Assembly (NCBI GenBank): GCA_025210655.1
Contig: JAOARG010000053.1
Location: 1 to 38,302 of the forward strand
Length of the DNA stretch: 38,302 nucleotides
Direction of reading: 5' to 3'
DNA from: Bacillota bacterium
GTDB lineage: Bacteria > Bacillota > Clostridia > Peptostreptococcales > Acidaminobacteraceae
Shown here: positions 16,066 to 22,688 of the stretch, piece after piece
Position numbering within the stretch: position 1 is the stretch's first letter
Layout: each line of letters opens with the position of its first letter
Translations under genes and position numbers: made by a program
The notes under the pieces: generated by a model
Database searches by the model: none
The model's input: only the letters and a program-made list of their open reading frames with translations
What the model was told of the DNA's origin: nothing

Positions 16066-17301
16066 TTATAATCGGTATTTTCTAAAAACAAGACACCCAT
16101 TATGCCCTCCAAAACCAAGAGAAAGTGACATAGCATAATCAATATCAATATTATATCCCCTATCAAAGCAGTAGTTTAGATTCATATCTTCTTCCGTCTC
16201 TTTGCTTCCAATGGTCTGGTGGATATAAGATTCTTTAAGGGATTTAAGGCATGTTATTGCTTCGATTGCACCAGCTGCTCCTTGGGTGTGTCCGATCATT
16301 GATTTTGTTGAGTTTATATATAAATCCTTACTTTGATCCTCAAAGTAAGAAGAGATTATATTGTGCTCTGTTATGTCATTATACTGGGTAGATGTACCAT
16401 GGGCGTTGATATATTTTATAGAGTCTTTGCTTACATTAGAATCCTTAAGGGCCATTTCAATGGCTTTTTTCATTCCTTGACCACTTGGATCGGGGCTTGT
16501 CAGGTGATAGGCGTCACATGTTGATCCGTATCCGATGATTTCGCCGTATATTTTAGCATCTCTTTCTAAGGCACTTTCAAGGCTTTCTAATATAAGTATT
16601 CCTGCACCTTCACCAAGTACAAAACCATTTCTTTTTTTATCAAAGGGGATTGAAGCCCTTGATGGGTCCTCTGTATTTGATAAGGCACCTAGATTGTTAA
16701 AGGCACTTATCATAAGGGGATTAATACAGGATTCACTTCCGCCGGCTATTACCGTATCTACATATCCGTCCTTAATAAGTCTGTATCCATGACCTATAGC
16801 ATCTGTTGATGAAGAACAGGCTGTATTAAATGTATGGGATGGGCCTTTTGTTTTGAAATACATAGAGATGTTTCCGCTGATGATGTTGGAAAGAAATTTG
16901 GGAATAGTAATTGGCGAAACATAATTTTCTCCGGAATTATTGAGATTATCGTACTCTTTAAAAAGTGATTCCATACCTCCTACAGCGTTTCCTATGGATA
17001 CTCCTATGGAATAAGGATCAACTTCTTCTAAGTTGATATTACTATCTTCCATAGCCTCTATTGCAGATAAAAGGGCTAACTGGCTGACTTTATCAGTTCT
17101 TTTAGGAAGTTTTCTGCCAAGGGGTGAAAGGTCTAAATCCTTGATCTCAGCACCTAGACTAACCTTATGATTTGAAGTATCAAAGTTTTTTATTTTATCG
17201 ATACCAATTTTTCCATTAAGAATACTTTCCCAAAAGTCATTTAGGTTATTACCCACAGGTGTTACACACCCCATACCAGTTACAACAACACGTCTTTCCA
17301 T
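16066..17301 (-). CDS. FabF-like 3-oxoacyl-ACP synthase, probably dedicated to biotin synthesis
   Basis: The 411-residue protein is a complete KAS II-type condensing enzyme. The catalytic triad is present: C162 in NTACSSSTDA, H301 in NAHGTSTQYND and H338 in KSMIGHTQGA. The opening RRVVVTGMGCVTPVGN is standard. It elongates acyl-ACP with malonyl-ACP. Reading on the minus strand, AGGTG is 7 bases before the ATG at 17301; a TTG at 17307 is an alternative but is only 1 base from that site. It follows its own ACP gene by about 10 bases and shares a BirA-like divergent control region with bioF. I infer that it extends the methyl-capped chain toward pimeloyl-ACP. General fatty-acid synthesis is the alternative. 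Confidence 0.88.
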   Translation of the reverse strand: MERRVVVTGMGCVTPVGNNLNDFWESILNGKIGIDKIKNFDTSNHKVSLGAEIKDLDLSPLGRKLPKRTDKVSQLALLSAIEAMEDSNINLEEVDPYSIGVSIGNAVGGMESLFKEYDNLNNSGENYVSPITIPKFLSNIISGNISMYFKTKGPSHTFNTACSSSTDAIGHGYRLIKDGYVDTVIAGGSESCINPLMISAFNNLGALSNTEDPSRASIPFDKKRNGFVLGEGAGILILESLESALERDAKIYGEIIGYGSTCDAYHLTSPDPSGQGMKKAIEMALKDSNVSKDSIKYINAHGTSTQYNDITEHNIISSYFEDQSKDLYINSTKSMIGHTQGAAGAIEAITCLKSLKESYIHQTIGSKETEEDMNLNYCFDRGYNIDIDYAMSLSLGFGGHNGCLVFRKYRL

Positions 17302-17311
17302 AATCAATCAC

Positions 17312-17533
17312 CTAAATCCTATTTTCAATATAAGCCACTAAATCATTTATAGTTTCAATTGAATCTTCTTCATCTATAGAAATATCGTACTTATTTTCAA
17401 GTCCTAAAAAAATCTGAGACATATCAAGTGAATCAGCATCAAGATCATCATAAATATGGGATTCTAAAGTAATTTCCTCATCACTAAGCCCCATTATTTC
17501 ATTAAAAATATTTTTTACTTCCTTTAAAACCAT
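17312..17533 (-). CDS. Acyl carrier protein
   Basis: This 73-residue acidic helical protein has the 4'-phosphopantetheine site LDADSLDMSQ, with serine 35 as the attachment residue. AGGAGG at 17540-17545 precedes the ATG at 17533. It forms a two-gene unit with the FabF-like gene downstream on the minus strand, divergent from bioF. BioC-type biotin synthesis needs malonyl-ACP and produces pimeloyl-ACP, so a pathway-specific carrier is reasonable, though a housekeeping role cannot be excluded without seeing the rest of the genome. Confidence 0.93.
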   Translation of the reverse strand: MVLKEVKNIFNEIMGLSDEEITLESHIYDDLDADSLDMSQIFLGLENKYDISIDEEDSIETINDLVAYIENRI

Positions 17534-17556
17534 ATGAATCCTCCTTAAAAGCTATA

Positions 17557-17582
17557 TGTTAAGCATTATGATAAATCATAAC
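17557..17582. repeat. Solitary ladder unit matching E8
   Basis: One GTTAAGC unit plus one hairpin (TTATGAT-AA-ATCATAA) stands alone in the leader of the ACP gene. Its reverse complement matches the outermost right-arm unit of E8 (21587-21612) at 25 of 26 positions. On the minus strand it lies between the predicted promoter and the ACP ribosome binding site. Confidence 0.75.
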
Positions 17583-17604
17583 TTTCTTGTATATAAATGC
17601 AGTT

Positions 17605-17646
17605 CAAAAGATTTTTCGACCCACGACCTATGAACTGCGATTTTCT
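17605..17646. repeat. Solitary right arm of a type-B repeat
   Basis: TTTTTCGACCCACGACCTA and the following GAACTGCGA closely match the second right arm of the repeat at 1384-1424. No matching left arm is visible nearby, so this is a half-element. It lies in the leader of the ACP gene. Confidence 0.65.
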
Positions 17647-17663
17647 CAAATGTACTACTTTAA

Positions 17664-17690
17664 TTTATAATAGACAAGATGGTTTGTCAA
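17664..17690 (-). promoter_or_regulatory. Minus-strand promoter for the ACP-fabF unit
   Basis: On the minus strand a perfect TTGACA (plus-strand 17685-17690) is followed after 15 bases by TATAAA (plus-strand 17664-17669). The spacing is short. The -35 lies inside the left half of the BirA-like operator. It predicts a leader of about 120 nt for the ACP gene. Confidence 0.55.
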
Positions 17691-17714
17691 CCTCTATAAA
17701 AATGTGGTTTACAA
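17684..17714. promoter_or_regulatory. BirA-like biotin operator between divergent transcripts
   Basis: The imperfect palindrome TTGTCAACC (17684-17692) ... GGTTTACAA (17706-17714) resembles the biotin repressor site, TTGTAAACC/GGTTTACAA or TTGTTAAC/GTTAACAA, as I remember it. The 9-base arms are 13 apart, or 15 if 8-base arms are counted; published spacings as I recall are 14-16. Each half contains one -35 box: TTGACA on the minus strand and TTTACA on the plus strand. A bound repressor would thus block both directions. Confidence 0.65.
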
Positions 17715-17735
17715 TCTTTATATATCCTATATAAT
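17708..17735 (+). promoter_or_regulatory. Promoter of the bioF-bioH-bioC unit
   Basis: TTTACA (17708-17713) and a perfect TATAAT (17730-17735) are 16 bases apart. The start would be near 17742, about 15 bases before element E6. The -35 lies within the right half of the BirA-like operator. Confidence 0.7.
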
Positions 17736-17756
17736 ATAAGTATTGATGGACGGATA

Positions 17757-18294
17757 GGTACTGCTTTTCTGAAGAAAAGCTGGATAGTGTTCCTCACAGT
17801 CACGAATAGTGCTTCGCGGGTAGTACAAAAGCTAATGCTTGCTTTTGTGAGTAGAGATTGATAGATCAATCAGCAATGAGATTTTACCAGCGTAAAATAT
17901 TTCAAAAAAGACCCGGGATCAACTGATTTTCTCCGAGAAGAGATGACCAGCCTGCAAATTAGTTTTACAGTAGAGTACTACTTTTCTTTAGAAAAGCTGA
18001 ATAATGTTCCCTACGGTCACGAATAGTGCTTCGCGGGTGTACAAAAGCTAATGCTTGCTTTTGTGAGTAGAGATTGATAGATCAATCATCAAGGTAATTT
18101 TACCAGCGTAAAATAATAATATTAATAAATATTTAATAAAGAAAGTTTACGTATGTAAAGTATCCATGCTGATTGCATGGCAATCTCTACCCGTTGGAGT
18201 AGTAACGTATCTCCAACACTACCCGAAAGCAAAGCGAACACTATTCGAGACTGTAAGGAGCACTAATCAGCTTTCCACAAGGAAAGCAGTAACC
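17757..18294. repeat. Hairpin-ladder element E6 (TAGTG units) in the bioF leader, with duplicated left arm
   Basis: Left copy A has units GGTACTGC (17757-17764), TGGATAGTG (17781-17789), GAATAGTG (17804-17811), GGTAGTA (17819-17825) and GAGTAGAG (17849-17856), then hairpin 17857-17870. Copy B (about 17973-18114) repeats this order. The right arm is CTCTACCC (18185-18192), ACTACCCG (18218-18225), CACTATTCG (18239-18247), CACTAATC (18261-18268) and GCAGTAACC (18286-18294). All five left units match their right partners in mirror order. The segment 17787-17811 is nearly fully complementary to 18239-18263. The tip is CATCAAGGTA (18087-18096), hairpin 18097-18114, A/T spacer, hairpin about 18145-18160, then TATCCATGCTG. 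It ends 3 bases before the bioF ribosome binding site. No gene lies in the interval. Confidence 0.85.
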
Positions 18295-18307
18295 CATGGA
18301 GGTAAAA

Positions 18308-19453
18308 ATGAATTTTTTCAAAGAAGAATTAGAGAAAATAAAACAAGCCGATCAAGATAGAAATATGACTTATCTAGAATCTGCCCAAGATTCAAAGGTT
18401 CTTATAGATGGAAAAGAATATTTAATATTTGGTTCAAATAATTACTTAAATCTTTCTAATAACAGGGAAATAATAGAGAGTGTTAAAGATGCAGTGGACA
18501 AGTATGGTTATGGTTCCGGTGGATCTAGGTTAACAACAGGATCTTATGATGTTAATAGAAGATTGGAAGAAGATCTTGCTAAGTTTAAGGGGACAGAAAA
18601 GGCTCTTGTTTTTAATACAGGTTATATGGCTAATGTAGGAGTAATATCTGCAATTTGTGATAGAAAATGGTCCATATTTTCAGACCGTATTAATCATGGA
18701 AGTATAGTCGATGGTATTGTACTTTCTGGTGCCAAATTTAAAAGATATAAGCATAATGATATAGAGGATTTAAAAAAGTTGCTTTCGGAAGATGAATCGA
18801 AATATAAATTAATAGTTACAGATGGGGTTTTTAGTATGGATGGAGATATTGCTCCTTTGGAGGAAATCTCTTTATTAGCTAAGGAGTACGAAGCCTTGCT
18901 AATGATAGATGATGCCCATGGAGTCGGTGTGCTTGGTGAGAATGGTAAAGGTACGGTTTCTCATCTTGGTCTTGAAGGGAAAGTTGATATTCAGGTTGGA
19001 ACCCTTAGCAAAGCCTTTGGATGTATTGGAGGCTATGTAGCTGGAGATGCTGATATGGTAGACTATGTAAAGAATAGGGCTAAGAGCTTTATATTTGCAA
19101 CATCAAATCCTCCCCTTAACAGTGTAGCAGTATTAAAAAGCCTAGAACTTGTAAAAAATGCAGATGAGAAAAGAAAAGATTTATTAGAAAAAAGTGCTTA
19201 TCTTAGAAGAAAACTTAAAGAAAAAAACTTTGATGTAATAGATGGAATAACTCCAATTATAGCAGTTGTAGTGGGGTCTTCAAAAGAGGTGCTCAGAATT
19301 CAAAATTCTCTACTTGAGGAAGGTATTTATGTTCCGGGAATAAGACCACCAACGGTTCCAAGAAATACCGGGAGATTAAGAATATCTCTTATGAGCAATC
19401 ACACATATGGAGATTTGGATATATTGATCAAAAAGCTTGGAGAGATCCTATGA
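18308..19453 (+). CDS. bioF: 8-amino-7-oxononanoate synthase
   Basis: This 381-residue PLP enzyme of the alpha-oxoamine synthase family condenses pimeloyl-ACP (or -CoA) with L-alanine in the first ring-forming branch of biotin synthesis. Family signatures are FGSNNYLNLS, YGYGSGGSRLTTGS, DDAHGVGVLG and the PLP lysine in GTLSKAFGCIGGY at residue 235. The ATG at 18308 is preferred because the in-frame ATG at 18296 overlaps the ribosome binding site GGAGG (18298-18302). Glycine C-acetyltransferase is the main look-alike, but the following bioH-like and bioC genes decide for BioF. It overlaps the next gene by 4 bases (ATGA). Confidence 0.92.
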   Translation: MNFFKEELEKIKQADQDRNMTYLESAQDSKVLIDGKEYLIFGSNNYLNLSNNREIIESVKDAVDKYGYGSGGSRLTTGSYDVNRRLEEDLAKFKGTEKALVFNTGYMANVGVISAICDRKWSIFSDRINHGSIVDGIVLSGAKFKRYKHNDIEDLKKLLSEDESKYKLIVTDGVFSMDGDIAPLEEISLLAKEYEALLMIDDAHGVGVLGENGKGTVSHLGLEGKVDIQVGTLSKAFGCIGGYVAGDADMVDYVKNRAKSFIFATSNPPLNSVAVLKSLELVKNADEKRKDLLEKSAYLRRKLKEKNFDVIDGITPIIAVVVGSSKEVLRIQNSLLEEGIYVPGIRPPTVPRNTGRLRISLMSNHTYGDLDILIKKLGEIL

Positions 19454-20148
19454 TTGATATAATAATAATATCTGGATGGGGCGATGATGGAAGCCTATGG
19501 GAAAACACTATAAATGAGTTTTCTAGTAGCTATAAAACCCACTTCATAGACATAAACATAGAAGGAAATTTTGAAAAACAACTGGAAAAGGTTAATAATT
19601 ATATAGATGATAAAAAAATAATTAAGCCAATAATCCTTGCTTGGTCAATGGGATCGATCCTTGCTATTAGATTAGCTAGTAAAGTTGACATTTCTGCATT
19701 AGTACTGATAGGAGCAACAGGAAGTTTTGTAAAGAGAAAAGAAAAAGGTAGCTCTTGGAGTAAAAAAGATGTAGAAATAATGAAAAACAATCTTTTAAGA
19801 AACAAGAACAAACAAATGAGAAATTTCATGAAGCTATCAGGAGCATATGGAGATATTCTTAAGGATTATGCAGACTTAAAAACAGTAGAAGAATTAATAT
19901 CAGGACTAGATGTTTTAATAGATACAAATGTAATCCAAGATGCTAAAAAGATAAAATGTAGCACCCTTTTAATACACGGAGAAAAGGATAAAATAGTTCC
20001 CCTTGAAAAAGGAAAGGAACTGTCAAGTATAATAGAGGGCTCTAAATTGATAATTTATGAGAACTGTGGACATATTCCATTTTGGGATGAGGAAGAAAGG
20101 TTTATTTTCGATCTTGTAGATTTTATATCCAATCTAAATAAGGAATAA
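19450..20148 (+). CDS. Alpha/beta hydrolase, probable pimeloyl-ACP methyl ester esterase
   Basis: This 232-residue cytoplasmic alpha/beta hydrolase has an early GWGDDG turn and the nucleophile elbow AWSMGS (serine 66). The acid is in HGEKDKIVPL (aspartate 180) and the histidine in ENCGHIPFW (histidine 208), giving a complete triad. Between bioF and bioC this is the expected place for the esterase that removes the methyl group added by BioC, the role of BioH in Escherichia coli. Several unrelated hydrolases (BioG, BioK, BioV) fill this role elsewhere, so I give no symbol. The start overlaps the bioF stop. Confidence 0.82.
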   Translation: MIDIIIISGWGDDGSLWENTINEFSSSYKTHFIDINIEGNFEKQLEKVNNYIDDKKIIKPIILAWSMGSILAIRLASKVDISALVLIGATGSFVKRKEKGSSWSKKDVEIMKNNLLRNKNKQMRNFMKLSGAYGDILKDYADLKTVEELISGLDVLIDTNVIQDAKKIKCSTLLIHGEKDKIVPLEKGKELSSIIEGSKLIIYENCGHIPFWDEEERFIFDLVDFISNLNKE

Positions 20149-20150
20149 TT

Positions 20151-20326
20151 GGCCTAAGATTGCCTAATACTTATTTCTAACGTGCCTAATCGTTGCTTTG
20201 CAATTAGCCTAAAGTTGTTAAGCTTCAAGGAATTTTTGTAGCCATGCAGATGATAGAAAAACAACATTAGGCTAGTTGTTACACAATGATTAGGCGCTAT
20301 CGTCGTAGCTATAGGCAATTTTAGGC
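20151..20326. repeat. Hairpin-ladder element E7 (GCCTAA units), between bioH-like gene and bioC
   Basis: Left units are GGCCTAAG (20151-20158), TTGCCTAAT (20160-20168), GTGCCTAATC (20182-20191) and TAGCCTAAAG (20205-20214). Right units are CATTAGGCTA (20265-20274), GATTAGGCGC (20288-20297), TATAGGCAA (20310-20318) and TTTTAGGCAA (20319-20328). Partner flanks agree in mirror order: TAGCCTAA with TTAGGCTA, GCCTAATC with GATTAGGC, TTGCCTA with TAGGCAA. One hairpin, TTGCTTTGCAA, lies near 20193-20203. The tip is closed by GTTGTT/AACAAC and keeps only remnants (CTTCAAGGA, GCCATGC) of the shared tip. It is the shortest and most degraded member. Confidence 0.75.
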
Positions 20327-20366
20327 AACTACACAAGATTCTGTCCGAAAGAAAGAGGTATTATAA

Positions 20367-21137
20367 ATGATAGATAAAGAAAAACTTAAAAGAAGGTTTA
20401 GTAGAAATATAGAAAGCTATGATGAATATGCCAATGTACAAAAGCATATGTCTAAAAAGCTTTTATCCATGGTTCAAATAGAAGATGGAATGAATATTTT
20501 AGAAATCGGATGTGGTACAGGATATCTTACTAAGTTGATTTTAGAGAAAGATAAAAATGTAAAAATCACAGCTGTTGATATAGCTCCAGGAATGATAGAA
20601 TTCTGCAAAAAAGATAAAGATCTTAAGCTTGTTGATTTTTTTCAGGGAGATATAGAAAAAATGGACCTAAATGAAGAGTATGACCTAATAATATCAAATG
20701 CTACATTTCAGTGGTTCAATCATCTAGAAGAGACTTTGAAAAAGTTAAAAGAATCCTTAAGTAAAGACGGAGTGTTATTATTCTCAACATTTGGTCAAGA
20801 TACATTTTGTGAACTGAGAGAGTCCTATAAGAAAGTATCAGAAAAACTAGAAAAAAAAGTAAGTTCCCCCAGTCCTAAGTTTATAAATAAAGAAGTACTA
20901 GATCAAATACTAGGAAAAGATAATTACACATACCAAGAAGAAAATTTCAAAGAGCATTTCAATAATTCTGTAGAATTTATGAAATCGGTAAAAAAAGTAG
21001 GAGCAAACAACTCATCAAATACTGAAGCTAGAGCAGATAGAAAATTCCTTTCCAAGGTTATTGAGTATTATGATGAGACTTATCTTGAAGAAGATGGTGT
21101 TTATGCGACTTATAATAATTTGTATATTAGGGTGTAG
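20367..21137 (+). CDS. bioC: Malonyl-ACP O-methyltransferase
   Basis: This 256-residue SAM-dependent methyltransferase has motif I ILEIGCGTGYLTKLI near residues 45-60, motif II VDIAPGMIE, and NATFQWFNHLEE, a stretch typical of BioC. It methylates the free carboxyl of malonyl-ACP so that ordinary fatty-acid enzymes can extend it, the entry step to pimeloyl-ACP. The opening RFSRNIESYDEYANVQKHM is also BioC-like. It starts at ATG 20367 after AGAGGT and is separated from the esterase gene by element E7. Its stop codon lies inside a long perfect palindrome. No bioA, bioD or bioB is in the window. Confidence 0.9.
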   Translation: MIDKEKLKRRFSRNIESYDEYANVQKHMSKKLLSMVQIEDGMNILEIGCGTGYLTKLILEKDKNVKITAVDIAPGMIEFCKKDKDLKLVDFFQGDIEKMDLNEEYDLIISNATFQWFNHLEETLKKLKESLSKDGVLLFSTFGQDTFCELRESYKKVSEKLEKKVSSPSPKFINKEVLDQILGKDNYTYQEENFKEHFNNSVEFMKSVKKVGANNSSNTEARADRKFLSKVIEYYDETYLEEDGVYATYNNLYIRV

Positions 21138-21200
21138 TTATAGTTAAAGGAAATCCCCCTCGAAATTTTTCGAGGGGGATTTCCTTTAACTATAACTACA
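21133..21200. terminator. 33-bp perfect palindrome at the bioC stop codon
   Basis: Bases 21133-21165 are the exact reverse complement of 21168-21200, with only TT between them. The inner part is GC-rich (CCCCCTCG/CGAGGGGG). The bioC stop TAG (21135-21137) is within the left arm. ATTTTT follows at 21200-21205, so it may act as a terminator, but arms this long and perfect with almost no loop are unusual for one. Confidence 0.65.
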
Positions 21201-21281
21201 TTTTTCCGAAGGGAAAAAATCTATTTTATATTAAAATTACTTTAAATTAGTGCTACAAGCCCTATTATCATACTGTATAAA

Positions 21282-21290
21282 TGATATAAT
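21282..21290 (+). promoter_or_regulatory. Possible extended -10 promoter for the surface-protein operon
   Basis: TGATATAAT at 21282-21290 is a perfect -10 with the TGn extension. No good -35 is seen at the right distance. The start would be near 21297, about 10 bases before element E8. Confidence 0.5.
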
Positions 21291-21307
21291 CTAATGTAGA
21301 TAAGTAT

Positions 21308-21634
21308 GGTTAAATCAGAGTGTTTATTAATGTACACTCTTGTTAAGCAATATATTGGAAATCAATATATGTTAAGCAGGTGCATGGGCACCGTTAAGCA
21401 GTCCACATTGTGGATGTTAAGTGGCATTTTTAATGCTGTACGTGGGAACCTTACTTCGTAAGTTTTGTAAATTTAAATGTGAGTTTGCGAATGCAAAGTA
21501 ACCGTGTACGGTAATTCATAGAATTGCTGCTTAACAATGAGTTTGTAAAATTCATCGCTTAACGGGAATGGAAATGACCGCTTAACGTTATGATTTATCA
21601 TAATGCTAAACAAGACTGTAGCTTGCTAACAGTC
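21308..21634. repeat. Hairpin-ladder element E8 (GTTAAGC units) upstream of the surface-protein operon
   Basis: Left units are GGTTAAAT (21308-21315), GTTAAGC at 21342-21348, 21371-21377 and 21393-21399, and GTTAAGTG (21416-21423). Right units are GCTTAAC at 21529-21535, 21557-21563 and 21580-21586, and GCTAAAC (21605-21611). Hairpins separate the units: 21317-21340, 21350-21370, 21402-21414, 21424-21436, 21537-21555, 21587-21604 and 21614-21634. The tip is GTACGTGG (21438-21445), a hairpin TTAC/GTAA, an A/T spacer, a hairpin TTTGC/GCAAA, then CCGTGTAC (21502-21509). It shares its unit with E4. It ends about 10 bases before an AAAGGGG ribosome binding site. The interval holds no gene. Confidence 0.85.
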
Positions 21635-21656
21635 TAATTACATAAAGGGGTAGAAG

Positions 21657-22670
21657 GTGATGAATGTGAAAAAAACATGTTTTGTTTTAATGATAGTTAT
21701 GATTTTTTCGTCTATATCGTTTGCTGGAGAGCCTTCCAGCTGGTCTAAGTATAGTATTTTAAATTTGGAGTATGAGGATATACTTCCAGATGACTTTAGT
21801 CCGACTAATGCAACGGGAAATGTTAAAAGAGAGGATCTTGCGGAACTACTTGTGAAATTTTATGGAGTGTCAAGTAAGAGTTCATATGAGGCTTTTAGCA
21901 CTCTCAATCCGTATGTAGATTCTGAAGATGATATGATTGGAAGGGCATTTACTACTAAGATATTTGAAGGATATGAAGGTGCAAATATTTATCCAGATAA
22001 ACTGGTTACTACTGAGGAATTTTGTAATTATTTAATGCGTACTATGAATTCCTTGGATAAGAGCACAACTTCAAAAAGTCTAACAGGATACTCTGATTAT
22101 GACGATGTTAACTATAAGTATAAAGAGGCTGTTGATTTTGCATTTGGAATTGGACTTATAAACAATGGTTCAAGTAGTCAAATAAAGCCAAAGGATAATA
22201 TTTCCTGGGAAATGGCTATTTATGCTGTTGAAAAGATGGGGATTCATTATGGTTTTATTGACAGAGTTTTTTTGAATCAAGATAAGGACGTTTCGAAATT
22301 TAATAATAATGGAGGCTTTCTATATCCAAAGGAAAATTACACACAGCTTACGGTTTACCCAATTGAGGGTGGAGATCTAAAATTGTATATGTACAGTTCT
22401 CCTTTTGTAAGAAATCAATTACTAAATATGAAATCACAACAGATAGAACTTGCTAGGATACTTGAATCAAATAGTGAGATATCCTTTTTAGTATCTTTTA
22501 ACGTATTAAAGTATGCGATGAAAAACTGGGAAGAAGTACAAAGGTCATATATAGAGGAAGTGAAGTATATGAATTTAAGTAATGGTGTGATCAGTGATTC
22601 GCCAGTCGGAAATAAATATATAAGATTGACTAGCAATGGGAAGTTGCTTATAGAATATATCAGTAAATAA
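21657..22670 (+). CDS. Secreted protein with degenerate SLH-like repeats
   Basis: A 337-residue exported protein. Residues 1-24 are a signal peptide (KKTCFVLMIVMIFSSISFAG). Residues about 45-200 contain weak SLH-like repeats: VKREDLAELLVKFYGV, YPDKLVTTEEFCNYLMRTM and IKPKDNISWEMAIYAVEKMG each resemble the helix after the SLH TRAE-type motif. The C-terminal 140 residues are not recognisable. GTG 21657 is 6 bases after AAAGGGG; ATG 21660 is equally possible. It is followed after 18 bases by the giant TIG protein, so they are probably co-transcribed. It may anchor or pair with that protein at the cell wall (inference). Confidence 0.75.
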   Translation: MMNVKKTCFVLMIVMIFSSISFAGEPSSWSKYSILNLEYEDILPDDFSPTNATGNVKREDLAELLVKFYGVSSKSSYEAFSTLNPYVDSEDDMIGRAFTTKIFEGYEGANIYPDKLVTTEEFCNYLMRTMNSLDKSTTSKSLTGYSDYDDVNYKYKEAVDFAFGIGLINNGSSSQIKPKDNISWEMAIYAVEKMGIHYGFIDRVFLNQDKDVSKFNNNGGFLYPKENYTQLTVYPIEGGDLKLYMYSSPFVRNQLLNMKSQQIELARILESNSEISFLVSFNVLKYAMKNWEEVQRSYIEEVKYMNLSNGVISDSPVGNKYIRLTSNGKLLIEYISK

Positions 22671-22688
22671 AGGCAGGGAGTGTGGGAT

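Noticed and set aside
17687..17869. Small open frames in the bioF leader (minus 17687-17869, plus 18166-18360)
   Set aside because: Both are built from the repeat units of E6, and the second overlaps bioF in another frame; no plausible starts or protein features.
21423..21439. Second -24/-12 promoter in E8 (TGGCA ... TGC with GG-N10-GC)
   Set aside because: Spacing fits by chance, but the -12 block is poor and the sequence is a hairpin of the element.
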